Positions 24,631 to 33,100 of a stretch of DNA of 64,000 nucleotides are shown here, one piece after another. The translations under genes and the position numbers were made by a program. The stretch comes from Kribbella sandramycini (GTDB lineage: Bacteria; Actinomycetota; Actinomycetes; Propionibacteriales; Kribbellaceae): positions 186,001-250,000 of the forward strand of contig NZ_JABJRC010000007.1 in assembly GCF_013131805.1 (NCBI RefSeq). Reading direction: 5' to 3'. Position 1 is the stretch's first letter; each line of letters begins with the position of its first letter. The notes below the pieces were generated by a model. It was not told the origin of the DNA and ran no database searches. It saw nothing but the letters and a program-made list of their open reading frames with translations.

Positions 24631-26378
24631 TAGAGCTCCTCGCCGTCCCACTTGGGCGCCATGTCGCGGGCGATCTGGATCTCGTCGTTGCTGACGCCGG
24701 CCGCGACCATCGGCCAGACCATCGCGTCGCGGTGCACGACGAAGTCGACCACGACCGGCTGGTCGGTGACCGACATCGCCTTGTCGATCGTCGCGTCGAC
24801 CGAGGCCTTGTCCGAGCAGCGCAGTCCGACGCAGCCCATCGCCTCGGCCAGCTTGGCGAAGTCCGGGATCCGGGTCGAGTGCAGGTCGGTGTTGGAGTAC
24901 CGCTTGTCGTAGAACAGCGTCTGCCACTGGCGGACCATGCCCAGCGACTGGTTGTTGATCACGGCAACCTTGATCGGGATGCCCTCCAGCGCGCAGGTGA
25001 CCAGCTCCTGGTTGGTCATCTGGAAGCAGCCGTCGCCGTCGATCGCCCAGACGGTCTTGTCGGGCATCGCCGTCTTGGCGCCCATCGCGGCCGGCACCGA
25101 GTACCCCATCGTGCCGAGGCCGCCGGAGTTCAGCCAGTGCCGCGGCTTCTCGAACGGCAGGAAGTGCGCGGACCACATCTGGTGCTGGCCGACGCCCGCG
25201 GTGTAGATCGCGTCCGGGCCGGCGATCTGGCCGATCCGCTGGATCACGTGCTGCGGGGACAGCGTGCCGTCCTCGGGCTCGTCGAAACCGAGCGGGTACT
25301 TGGCCCGGACCGCCTCCAGCTGGTGCCGCCAGGTCTCGTACGACGGCGTCCGGCCGCTGTTCGCGATCTCCGTCCGCAGCGCGGCGATCAGATCGGTGAT
25401 GACCTCCTTGCAGTCGCCAACGATCGGGACGTCGGCGGCCCGGTTCTTGCCGATCTCGGCCGGGTCGATATCGGCGTGGATGACTTTCGCCTCGGGGGCG
25501 AACGAGTCCAGCTTGCCGGTCACCCGGTCGTCGAACCGCGCGCCGAGCGTGATCAGCAGGTCGGAGCGCTGCAGGGCGCCGACCGCGGAGACCGAGCCGT
25601 GCATCCCCGGCATCCCGAAGTGCAGCTCGTGGGTGTCGGGCAGCGCGCCGCGGGCCATCAGCGTGGTGACGACCGGGATCCCGAGCAGCTCGGCGAGCTC
25701 CTTGAGCTCCTGCTCGGCCTCGGCGCGGATGACGCCGCCGCCGACGTACAGCACCGGCTTCTCGGCGGCCGTGATCAGCCGCGCCGCCTCGCGCACCTGC
25801 TTGGGATGCGGGCGGGTGACCGGGCGATACCCGGGCAGCGACAGCTCGGTCGGCCACTGGAAGTCGACCTTGGCCTGCATCGCGTCCTTGGTCACGTCGA
25901 CCAGTACCGGGCCGGGCCGGCCGGTGCTCGCGATGTGGAACGCCTCCGCGATCGTGCTGGCGATGTCGTTCGGGTCGTTGACCAGGAAGTTGTGCTTGGT
26001 GATCGGCATCGTGATGCCGCGGATGTCGGCCTCCTGGAAGGCGTCCGTCCCGATCGCGGCGCTGGCCACCTGGCCGGTGATCGCGACCAGCGGCACCGAG
26101 TCCATGTAGGCGTCCGCGATCGGCGTCACCAGGTTGGTCGCGCCCGGGCCCGAGGTCGCCATACAGACGCCCACCTTGCCGGACGCCGCGGCGTACCCCT
26201 GAGCGGCGTGGCCGGCGCCCTGCTCGTGACGTACCAGGATGTGGCGGATCTGGGTCGAGTCGAGCATCGGGTCGTACGCCGGGAGGATCGCGCCGCCCGG
26301 GATGCCGAAGACGGTGTCTACGCCGGCATGTTCCAGTGCGCGGATCAGAGCCTGTGCCCCGGTCAGCTGCTCACTCAT
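24630..26378 (-). CDS. ilvB: Acetolactate synthase large (catalytic) subunit
   Basis: A 582-residue ThDP-dependent enzyme. It has the N-terminal PYR domain with the catalytic Glu region (HEQGAGHAAQGYA), the FAD-binding middle domain, and the ThDP motif GDGCFQMTNQELVTCALEG plus NNQSLGMVRQWQ. It condenses two pyruvates, or pyruvate with 2-ketobutyrate, the first common step of branched-chain amino acid synthesis. The gene is preceded by a leader-peptide attenuator (26425-26522), and ilvN and ilvC follow. Confidence 0.96.
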   Translation of the reverse strand: MSEQLTGAQALIRALEHAGVDTVFGIPGGAILPAYDPMLDSTQIRHILVRHEQGAGHAAQGYAAASGKVGVCMATSGPGATNLVTPIADAYMDSVPLVAITGQVASAAIGTDAFQEADIRGITMPITKHNFLVNDPNDIASTIAEAFHIASTGRPGPVLVDVTKDAMQAKVDFQWPTELSLPGYRPVTRPHPKQVREAARLITAAEKPVLYVGGGVIRAEAEQELKELAELLGIPVVTTLMARGALPDTHELHFGMPGMHGSVSAVGALQRSDLLITLGARFDDRVTGKLDSFAPEAKVIHADIDPAEIGKNRAADVPIVGDCKEVITDLIAALRTEIANSGRTPSYETWRHQLEAVRAKYPLGFDEPEDGTLSPQHVIQRIGQIAGPDAIYTAGVGQHQMWSAHFLPFEKPRHWLNSGGLGTMGYSVPAAMGAKTAMPDKTVWAIDGDGCFQMTNQELVTCALEGIPIKVAVINNQSLGMVRQWQTLFYDKRYSNTDLHSTRIPDFAKLAEAMGCVGLRCSDKASVDATIDKAMSVTDQPVVVDFVVHRDAMVWPMVAAGVSNDEIQIARDMAPKWDGEEL

Positions 26379-26424
26379 GAGTGCCTTCCCTATGTCCTGT
26401 CACGAAAAGTACTTGCCCGTCCAA

Positions 26425-26494
26425 CAAAAAACCCCTTCGGCCGCGGTGGCTGAAGGGGCGCGCTCGACTCGGTGGTCGCGTCAGTCGGCGCGCC
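26425..26494 (-). promoter_or_regulatory. Transcription attenuator of ilvBNC
   Basis: On the reverse strand a long stem (26494-26483 with 26469-26457, GGCGCGCCGACT/AGTCGAGCGCGCC) overlaps the end of the leader peptide. It is followed by an intrinsic terminator: CCCCTTC (26458-26452) pairs with GAAGGGG (26438-26432), then a run of six T. This is the structure of ribosome-mediated attenuators before ilvB in corynebacteria and streptomycetes. Confidence 0.85.
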
Positions 26495-26522
26495 GCACAA
26501 GTACGAGGAGAATCGATCGCAT
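26481..26522 (-). CDS. ilvB leader peptide (MRSILLVLVRRAD)
   Basis: A 13-residue frame with an unbroken Ile-Leu-Leu-Val-Leu-Val run, the hallmark of an ilv attenuator leader. An AATAAT sequence six bases upstream of the ATG could be the -10 element of a leaderless transcript; no ribosome-binding site is evident. A shortage of any branched-chain aminoacyl-tRNA would stall ribosomes in the run and favour read-through into ilvB. Confidence 0.8.
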   Translation of the reverse strand: MRSILLVLVRRAD

Positions 26523-26599
26523 GTAGGCATTATTGGCCTGCGGCCTGTCATCGGGTCAAGTTCGAGCGGCTGCCGTCTCATTTTTTGAGATGTCCGTCT

Positions 26600-28267
26600 T
26601 TAGATGCAGACGGCGCCTTCGGAGGCCGAGCGGACCAGCCGGGTGTACTTGCCCAGCACGCCCTTGGTGATCGCGGGCCGTTTCGGCGTCCACCCGGTTT
26701 TGCGCCGTTCGATTTCCTCGGGGTCCACGTGGAGTTCGAGGGTGCGGTTCGCGACGTCCAGGGTGATCCGGTCGCCGTCGCGGACGAACGCGATCGGGCC
26801 GCCGTCCACCGCCTCGGGCGCGACATGGCCGACGCAGAGGCCGGTCGTCCCGCCGGAGAACCGGCCGTCGGTGAGCAGCAGCACGTCCTTGCCGAGGCCG
26901 GCGCCCTTGATCGCGCCGGTGACCGCGAGCATCTCGCGCATCCCCGGGCCGCCCTTCGGGCCCTCGTAGCGGATCACGACGACGTCACCGGGGTTCAGGT
27001 CCGCGACGGCGTCCATCGCGGCCCGCTCGCCGTCGAAGACTCGCGCGGTGCCCTCGAAGACGTCGGAGTCGAAACCGGCGCTCTTCACCACCGCGCCCTC
27101 CGGGGCGAGGCTGCCGTGCAGGATCGTGATGCCGCCGGTCGGGTGGATCGGCTGGTCCAGGGCGCGGATGATCGCGCCGTCGACATCCGGCGGGGCGATC
27201 GCGGCCAGGTTCTCGGCCATGGTCTTCCCGGTGACGGTCAGGCAGTCGCCGTGCAGCAGACCGGCGTCCAGAAGCGCGCGCATGATGACGGGGATGCCGC
27301 CGACGCGGTCGACGTCCGTCATCACGTACCGGCCGAACGGCTTCAGGTCGCCCAGGTGCGGGACCTTGGCGCCGACCCGGTTGAAGTCGGCCAGCGTCAG
27401 GTCGACCTCGGCCTCGCGGGCGATCGCGAGCAGGTGCAGGACGGCGTTCGTCGAGCCGCCGAGCGCCATCACGACGGCGATCGCGTTCTCAAAAGCCTCC
27501 TTGGTCAGGATCTGCCGAGCGGTGATGCCCTGCTGCAGCAGACCGACGACCGCTTCGCCGGATTTGCGCGCGTACCCGTCGCGGCGGCGGTCCACCGCGG
27601 GCGGCGCGGCCGAGCCGGGCAGCGACATCCCGAGCGCCTCGGCGGACGCCGCCATCGTGTTGGCCGTGTACATGCCGCCGCAGGCGCCCTCACCCGGGCA
27701 GATCGCGCGCTCGACGGCGTCCACCTCCTCGCGGGTGATCAGGCCGCGGACGCACGCGCCGACGGCCTCGAAGGCGTCGATGATCGTGACGTCCTTGTCG
27801 CCGAGGCGGCCGGGCATGATCGAGCCCGCGTACAGGAAGACGCTCGCGAGGTCGAGGCGCGCGGCGGCCATCAGCATCCCGGGCAGCGACTTGTCGCAGC
27901 CGGCCAGCAGGACCGAGCCGTCGAGCCGCTCGGCCTCCATCACGGTCTCGACCGAGTCGGCGATGATCTCCCGGCTGACGAGCGAGTAGTGCATGCCGAC
28001 GTGGCCCATCGAGATGCCGTCGGAGACGCTGATAGTGCCGAACTCGAGCGGGTAGCCGCCGGCCGCGTGCACCCCTTCCTTGACCGCCTTCGCGAGCCGG
28101 TCCAGCGACAGGTTGCACGGGGTGATCTCGTTCCAGCTCGACGCGACGCCGACCTGCGGTTTCCCCCAGTCGTCGTCACCCATCCCGACCGCTCTGAGCA
28201 TCCCGCGGCTGGCAGTGGCTTCGAGCCCGTCGGTGACCGTCCGGCTGCGGGGCTTCACGTCGACCAT
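26600..28267 (-). CDS. ilvD: Dihydroxy-acid dehydratase
   Basis: A 555-residue member of the IlvD/Edd family. Cluster-ligand cysteine motifs are NEITPCNLSL, LAGCDKSLPGM and GEGACGGMYTANTM, with the C-terminal DGRFSGGTTGLCVGH. It dehydrates dihydroxy acids to 2-keto acids in Val/Leu/Ile synthesis and needs an Fe-S cluster. ATG 28267 is chosen because upstream codons lie in the divergent promoter region. It has its own short intergenic region and is transcribed towards the ilvB leader. Confidence 0.95.
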   Translation of the reverse strand: MVDVKPRSRTVTDGLEATASRGMLRAVGMGDDDWGKPQVGVASSWNEITPCNLSLDRLAKAVKEGVHAAGGYPLEFGTISVSDGISMGHVGMHYSLVSREIIADSVETVMEAERLDGSVLLAGCDKSLPGMLMAAARLDLASVFLYAGSIMPGRLGDKDVTIIDAFEAVGACVRGLITREEVDAVERAICPGEGACGGMYTANTMAASAEALGMSLPGSAAPPAVDRRRDGYARKSGEAVVGLLQQGITARQILTKEAFENAIAVVMALGGSTNAVLHLLAIAREAEVDLTLADFNRVGAKVPHLGDLKPFGRYVMTDVDRVGGIPVIMRALLDAGLLHGDCLTVTGKTMAENLAAIAPPDVDGAIIRALDQPIHPTGGITILHGSLAPEGAVVKSAGFDSDVFEGTARVFDGERAAMDAVADLNPGDVVVIRYEGPKGGPGMREMLAVTGAIKGAGLGKDVLLLTDGRFSGGTTGLCVGHVAPEAVDGGPIAFVRDGDRITLDVANRTLELHVDPEEIERRKTGWTPKRPAITKGVLGKYTRLVRSASEGAVCI

Positions 28268-28303
28268 GGGCTCACTGTAATCACGTTGCCCTCGGGTAAG
28301 GCG

Positions 28304-29065
28304 ATGCTTACCGTGACGGACGTGGATCCCTACGGTGACGAAGACCTGGTCGAGCTTTACGACGTGGACAACGCGGACGGCGACGATCACGCCTACTACC
28401 GGGCCCTCGCGGACTCGCTGGGTGCGCGCAAGATCATCGACCTCGGCTGCGGCACCGGCCTGCTCACCCACACCTTGGCTCGTCCCGGCCGCTCCGTCAC
28501 CGGCATCGATCCGAGCCGCACGATGCTCGGCTACGCCCGGCGTACCCCGTCATCCATCACCTGGATCGAAGGCGACCACACGGCGCTGCCGGCCACCGCG
28601 GACGCCGACCTGGTTGTGGCCACGGGCAACGTTCTGATGCATCTCGCGGATTTGCCCCCGGTCTTCACCGCGATCGCCGCCGCCCTCCGGCCCGGCGGAG
28701 TCTTCGCCTTCGAGTCCCGGACGCCGATGTCCCGCGCCTGGATCCACTGGACGCGTGAGTCGACGTACAGCGAACGCGAGACGCCGTTCGGGCATTTGGT
28801 GGAGTGGCTGGAACTGATCTCGGCCCCGCCGCAGTCGGATTTCTCGATCTCCGACGAGGAGATCGTGGTGGTGTTCGACGCCCACAACGTCTTCCCCAGC
28901 GGGGAGGACCGGGTGTTCCGGAACACGCTCTACTTCCGCTCGTACCCGCTTGTGTCAGCTGCGTTGCGGGACGCCGGGCTCGACGTCCGGGCCGACCGGA
29001 ACTGGAGCGGCGAGACCTTCACCGAGGATGCGCGGCTGATGGTGGTGCGGGCGACCCGCGGTTAG
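28304..29065 (+). CDS. Class I SAM-dependent methyltransferase
   Basis: A 253-residue protein with SAM motif I IIDLGCGTGLLTHTLA, an acidic residue at the end of strand 2 (VTGIDPSRTM), motif II DADLVVATGNVLMHL and motif III-like AALRPGGVFAFESR. This is the Methyltransf_11/25 type; the substrate is unknown. It is divergent from ilvD, with only about 36 bp between starts, and overlaps the end of the convergent downstream gene by four bases. A GTG at 28313 is an alternative start. Confidence 0.85.
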   Translation: MLTVTDVDPYGDEDLVELYDVDNADGDDHAYYRALADSLGARKIIDLGCGTGLLTHTLARPGRSVTGIDPSRTMLGYARRTPSSITWIEGDHTALPATADADLVVATGNVLMHLADLPPVFTAIAAALRPGGVFAFESRTPMSRAWIHWTRESTYSERETPFGHLVEWLELISAPPQSDFSISDEEIVVVFDAHNVFPSGEDRVFRNTLYFRSYPLVSAALRDAGLDVRADRNWSGETFTEDARLMVVRATRG

Positions 29066-30051
29066 CTCATGTGCCGGCTGACGGTCTCGGCGAAGCCGGT
29101 GACGCCGCCGACGTACCCCCACGGGACGCTCTCGATCCGGCCGGTGGTGAGGACGGCGTGCTCCAGCGCCTCGTCCTTCGCGGTCGCCCACTTGAGCGCG
29201 AACGCGAGCGCGCCGTGCGCGGAGATGTCCGCCGGGTCCGGCGTCCGGTCTGCGACCCACCACTTGTCCCGGACGGCGAGCAGCTCCGCGCGCCGGCCGG
29301 TCACCTCCTGGACGTAGCGCCGCATCCGCTGCACCCGCGGCGACTCCTGATCGGAAGCGACCTCGAGCCACAGCTCGTTGAACGCGTGCGCCGCGATCGT
29401 GCACAGCACGCTCCCCGGCCGCGCCCGCCCGAGCACCGCCTGCCCGAACTCGACCAGATCGGTCAGCTCCAGCCCCGACCACTTCGGCGCGAGCACCTGC
29501 ACCCGCCCGGTGTGCGCCGCGTAACTGGTCGGATTCCGGACGAGGGCGGCGTGGAAGATCTCGGCCTTGTCGGGCAGCGACGCCCCGAGCCCGAGCGCTG
29601 CCCACTGCAGCACCTCCCACGGCACCGCGTCGTCCGCGTTCGCCACAATCGCCCGCTGCAACACGTCGGCCGCCGTCCGCAGAATGCTGTGGAACGTCAA
29701 GATCCGCTGCTCCGACACCTCCGCCGCAGGCGCCGCCGTCCGCACACTCCAGGCCTCGAACACCAGCGTCTGCCCGAGCCACAGCAACAGATCCGGATCA
29801 CTCGGATAGGACTCCAGCCGCAACTCCAGTTGCTCACTCCGCCCAACCGCCGCCTTCGCGAGCCCAGTGGCCCGAATCGACCGCAAGTTCGTATTGGCCG
29901 GCGTCACCCGCAGCAACCCGAGCCCCGGCGTCAGATCCCCCCGCCGCACCGCCGCCCACGCCGCATCGAGCTCAGCATCCACCCAAGCCTGATCCAGCCG
30001 CACCCCGGCCACATCAACCCCAGGCGCCCGCTTCCACGAGAAGATCCCCAT
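29062..30051 (-). CDS. Conserved hypothetical protein, alpha-helical
   Basis: A 329-residue soluble protein, Ala-, Leu- and Trp-rich. Its repeated helical pattern (LELRLESYPSDPDLLLWLGQ, AFNELWLEVASDQES, HGALAFALKWATAKDEALEH) suggests an alpha-helical, TPR-like solenoid, but I cannot assign a family. There is no signal peptide or membrane segment. It is convergent with the methyltransferase. Confidence 0.65.
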   Translation of the reverse strand: MGIFSWKRAPGVDVAGVRLDQAWVDAELDAAWAAVRRGDLTPGLGLLRVTPANTNLRSIRATGLAKAAVGRSEQLELRLESYPSDPDLLLWLGQTLVFEAWSVRTAAPAAEVSEQRILTFHSILRTAADVLQRAIVANADDAVPWEVLQWAALGLGASLPDKAEIFHAALVRNPTSYAAHTGRVQVLAPKWSGLELTDLVEFGQAVLGRARPGSVLCTIAAHAFNELWLEVASDQESPRVQRMRRYVQEVTGRRAELLAVRDKWWVADRTPDPADISAHGALAFALKWATAKDEALEHAVLTTGRIESVPWGYVGGVTGFAETVSRHMS

Positions 30052-30156
30052 TTCCGGATCGTAAGAGTTTCAACGTCCCGACGGACCACGTTTGCATGTT
30101 GTTGCAATAGCCGCCGGCTCTTCCGCTGCTGACCTGGCCGCGCGGATACTGCGGTT

Positions 30157-30474
30157 ATGTGGGCGGTGGTAGGGGTGTGGGACATCGACGACGAGCTCAT
30201 CGAGGGGCTGCGTGACCAGCTGACTGCGATGGCGTCGGGCAAGCTGGCACTGCCTGGTTTCGTGCACGGGACGTGGACGCGCGACGGGCACATGATTCAG
30301 GTGTACGCCGACGAGGCCTCAGCCCGCGGCTACCACCAGGACATGCTGGATCGGGAGCTGGTCGACCGGCCCGGCATCCGCAACCTGGTCTGGGATGTCG
30401 CCGAAGTCGGCGCGGAGTCCGATGCATCCGGCTGGACCGACCGCGACGGCGTCCATCACCCGCCGCCGGCCTGA
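30157..30474 (+). CDS. Small protein, possible dimeric alpha/beta-barrel
   Basis: A 105-residue protein. The pattern WAVVGVWDIDDELIEGLRDQ, then HGTWTRDGHMIQVYADEASA, then NLVWDVAEVG resembles a ferredoxin-like (ABM-type) single domain, but no catalytic motif is visible, so the function is unknown. Its 3' end overlaps the convergent MerR gene by 19 bp. Confidence 0.55.
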   Translation: MWAVVGVWDIDDELIEGLRDQLTAMASGKLALPGFVHGTWTRDGHMIQVYADEASARGYHQDMLDRELVDRPGIRNLVWDVAEVGAESDASGWTDRDGVHHPPPA

Positions 30475-31208
30475 CTGCGGTGTTTGAGCAGGCGAAGGGC
30501 TTGGCGGATGGCGGCTGCTTGCGCTGGGGTGAGGTCTTCGAAGTAGGTGACGGAGGCGGCGTCGGCGTGCTGCTCGGGGAGGTGTGCCGCTAGGCCGTCG
30601 GGGAGCAGGGCAGCTAGGGCAATGGCTGCGCTGGCGACCTGTGGGTCGTCTGGGCGCAGGTGGGCCAGGGCGTCGAGGAGTGCGTACAGCTCGCTGGTGC
30701 CGGTTCGCATGTCGTCCAGAACCGTCATTAGCGCCGAACGCTGGTCTGCCGGGACGACTGTCTCCAGATAGAGCAGGTGCTCGCGGTCTCGGACGGCGCT
30801 CGGTGAGTCAGTCGGCGTACTGAGCCCGGCGAGCAGACTGGTCAGCTCTGGTGACACCGGGCCCTCGCTGGGCAGACCGCCGGCGCGCGCCTGGGCCAGC
30901 AGCCCTGCAAGCCGCGCTCGCCGTTCGCGCAGCGCAGCCTCTTGCCGGGCCAGGTCGTCGTCCAGCTCCGCCAGTACGTCGGCCAGCGCGCGCCCGGCGT
31001 CGTCCGCGACGATCCGCCGTACTTCGTCGAGAGCCAACCCCAGCTCGGTCAGCCGCCGGACCCGGGCGAGCAGCACCGCATCCGCCAACCCGTACTCGCG
31101 GTACCCGTTCGCCCGTCGTACCGGCTCCGGGAGCAGCCCCAGCTGGTGGTAATGCCGGATCGCGCGCGTGGTGATGCCGACCAGGGTCGCAAGCTCACCG
31201 ATGCGCAT
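30456..31208 (-). CDS. MerR-family transcriptional regulator
   Basis: A 250-residue regulator. ATG 31208 is preferred over 31226 because the conserved MRIGELATLVGITTRAIRHY begins there. The N-terminal winged helix-turn-helix (HYHQLGLLPEPVRRANGYR) is followed by a coiled coil (residues 75-110) and a C-terminal effector domain without metal-binding cysteines, so it probably senses an organic ligand. It is divergent from the SnoaL gene. A dyad at 31234-31262 in the shared promoter region is the likely operator. Confidence 0.85.
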   Translation of the reverse strand: MRIGELATLVGITTRAIRHYHQLGLLPEPVRRANGYREYGLADAVLLARVRRLTELGLALDEVRRIVADDAGRALADVLAELDDDLARQEAALRERRARLAGLLAQARAGGLPSEGPVSPELTSLLAGLSTPTDSPSAVRDREHLLYLETVVPADQRSALMTVLDDMRTGTSELYALLDALAHLRPDDPQVASAAIALAALLPDGLAAHLPEQHADAASVTYFEDLTPAQAAAIRQALRLLKHRSQAGGG

Positions 31209-31233
31209 GTACCCAGTGAAAACCATGACGCTG

Positions 31234-31262
31234 CGACAACGTCAAGAGGCTTGACCTTGTCG
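31234..31262 (+). promoter_or_regulatory. Putative MerR operator
   Basis: A 13-3-13 inverted repeat, CGACAACGTCAAG agg CTTGACCTTGTCG, with one mismatched position, lies between the divergent MerR and SnoaL genes. MerR proteins bind such dyads between the -35 and -10 elements. Confidence 0.65.
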
Positions 31263-31287
31263 CGACGTCAACGTTTCCACTGGCTGC

Positions 31288-31704
31288 ATGGACACCACCG
31301 TGCAACAGAACATCGACCTGCTCCGCACCGCCTTCGCCCACGTCCAGGCCCACGACCTCGACGCCGCCCAAGCACTACTCACCGACGAATTCATCGCCAA
31401 CCAGCCCGGCGCCACCGAACCCCAACGCAGCCGCGAACTCTGGGCCGCCAACACCGCCGCCATGCTCAAAGCCTTCCCCGACCTCACCATCACCATCCAC
31501 GACATCTTCGGCGCCGCCGACAAAGTAGCCGTCCGCACCACCTGCACCGCCACCCACCAAGGCCCCTTCGCCCACCTCGCCCCCACCCACCGCCCAGTCC
31601 ACTACACCAGCCTCGAGCTCTACCGCTTCGAAAACTCCCGCATAGCCGAAGAATGGGTAGCCCCCGACCTGACCACCCTCTTCAACCAACTAACGGCCGA
31701 CTAG
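31288..31704 (+). CDS. SnoaL-like polyketide cyclase / NTF2-fold protein
   Basis: A 138-residue protein: NIDLLRTAFAHVQAHDLDAA opens a SnoaL-type cone, AFPDLTITIHDIFGAADKVA and YTSLELYRFENSRIAEEW follow. This is the ester cyclase-like subgroup. The reaction is unknown. It is probably controlled by the divergent MerR regulator. The 3' part uses many CTA/CCA-type codons, unlike kup or nrdA. Confidence 0.8.
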   Translation: MDTTVQQNIDLLRTAFAHVQAHDLDAAQALLTDEFIANQPGATEPQRSRELWAANTAAMLKAFPDLTITIHDIFGAADKVAVRTTCTATHQGPFAHLAPTHRPVHYTSLELYRFENSRIAEEWVAPDLTTLFNQLTAD

Positions 31705-31710
31705 CTTGGT

Positions 31711-31977
31711 TCAGCCGCCGGCGACGCTGGGGAGGATCAGGAGGGTTGCGTCGGGTGGGACGGGGGTGTCCAGGCCGGCGAGGTCGCGGAGGTTGTCGTC
31801 GCCGAGGTAGATGTTCACGTGGCGGCGGATGGCGCCTTGCTCGTCGGTGAGCCGGCGGCGCAACGGGGGCTCCAGCGCGGCGACGACCTCGCGCGCCGTC
31901 GCGACCGGCGCGACCTCGACCTGTTCGGCTCCGCCCGCGAACGGACGGAGCACGGTCGGCAGCCGGACGACGATCAT
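31711..31977 (-). CDS. MoaD/ThiS-family sulfur-carrier-like protein
   Basis: An 88-residue beta-grasp protein with the C-terminal Gly-Gly needed for adenylation and thiocarboxylation (LLILPSVAGG) and a hydrophobic VRLPTVLRPF first strand. The neighbouring molybdenum or thiamine genes are absent. Instead it follows a BNR propeller gene by 30 bp on the same strand, so it may serve a special sulfur transfer or be a ubiquitin-like modifier. A broken copy lies at 36424-36639. Confidence 0.8.
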   Translation of the reverse strand: MIVVRLPTVLRPFAGGAEQVEVAPVATAREVVAALEPPLRRRLTDEQGAIRRHVNIYLGDDNLRDLAGLDTPVPPDATLLILPSVAGG

Positions 31978-32007
31978 GGGCGCACCTCCGCGACACTGCC
32001 CTTCATG

Positions 32008-33087
32008 TCAGATCACCGCCGCGCGGACGGTGAGGATGTCGGGCAGGTGGCTGGCGACCTCGACCCAGGTATCGCCGGCGTCGGCGCTCGCGTAGACGCA
32101 GCCGTCGCGCGTCCCGACGTAGACGCCGGCCGGGTCGGCCGTGTCGGTGCTCAGGGCATCCCGCAGGACGGGGACATAGGAGACCTCGGGCAGGCCGTTG
32201 CTGAGCGGCTCCCAGGTCGCGCCGGCGTCCCGCGAGCGGTAGACGCGACAACTGGAGCCGGGCGGCATCCGGTTGCCGTCGGCAATCAACGGGAAGACGT
32301 ACACGGTGTCGGGCTCATGCGGGTGGACGGCGATCGGGAAGCCGAAGTCGGACGGGAGGCCGTCCGCGATCGACTTCCAGATCGCGCCGCCGTCGTCCGA
32401 GCGGTAGACGCCGTGGTGGTTCTGCGCGAACATCCGCTCCGGTACGGCGGGATGCGCGGCCAGCTTGTGCACACACTGACCGAACTCCGGATCCGGGTCG
32501 GGCAGGAAGTACGCCTTGATGCCGTGGTTCGCCGGCGACCACGACGCGCCGCCGTCCGTCGTCTGGTAGACGCCGCCGGTCGACATGGCGACACTCAGCC
32601 GCGCCGGATCACTCGGATGCGGCAGCACGGTGTGCACGGCCTGACCGCCGAACCCCGCTCCCCACTGCTCACGATGCGGGTGATCCCACAAGCCGCGGAC
32701 GAGCTCGAAGGTCACACCGCCATCGGTCGACTTCCACAACGCGGAGGGCTGACTGCCGGCGTACACGACGCCGGGCTCGACGCCGGGCTGGATCTGCCAG
32801 ACCCGCTCCAGCGACGCATCCGTCCCGGCCGGGAAGCCGATCGACCCCTCCGGCGGCTCCGCCCACGTCTGCCCGAGGTCGTCGGAGTGGAAGACCGCGG
32901 GCCCCCAGTGCTCACTGGTGCCGCCGACGAAGAGCCGCGGCTGCGCACCGCGGGTGTCGATGCCCACGGCGTACACGCCTTGCATCTCGAACGCGGGCCC
33001 GCTCAAGCTCCACTCCCGGCGCGCGGCATCGCTGCGGCCGATCCAGAGCCCGTTCTTCGTCCCGATCAGCAGTACGGCCTCGGACAT
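32008..33087 (-). CDS. BNR/sortilin-like beta-propeller protein
   Basis: A 359-residue cytoplasmic-looking protein from ATG 33087 with AGGAGG upstream. It contains repeated Asp-box motifs (SxDxGxTW): HSDDLGQTW, KSTDGGVTF, QTTDGGASW, RSDDGGAIW, RSRDAGATW, ASADAGDTW. Together these make a six- or seven-bladed propeller related to sialidase and photosystem-assembly folds. No signal peptide is present and sialidase catalytic residues are not evident, so the 'exo-alpha-sialidase' label that such proteins often receive is not supported. It is cotranscribed with the MoaD-like gene. Confidence 0.8.
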   Translation of the reverse strand: MSEAVLLIGTKNGLWIGRSDAARREWSLSGPAFEMQGVYAVGIDTRGAQPRLFVGGTSEHWGPAVFHSDDLGQTWAEPPEGSIGFPAGTDASLERVWQIQPGVEPGVVYAGSQPSALWKSTDGGVTFELVRGLWDHPHREQWGAGFGGQAVHTVLPHPSDPARLSVAMSTGGVYQTTDGGASWSPANHGIKAYFLPDPDPEFGQCVHKLAAHPAVPERMFAQNHHGVYRSDDGGAIWKSIADGLPSDFGFPIAVHPHEPDTVYVFPLIADGNRMPPGSSCRVYRSRDAGATWEPLSNGLPEVSYVPVLRDALSTDTADPAGVYVGTRDGCVYASADAGDTWVEVASHLPDILTVRAAVI

Positions 33088-33100
33088 CGTCGTCCTCCTC

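Noticed and set aside
32008..33087. Labelling the propeller protein as an exo-alpha-sialidase
   Set aside because: Only Asp-box repeats are present; no sialidase catalytic residues or signal peptide are evident.
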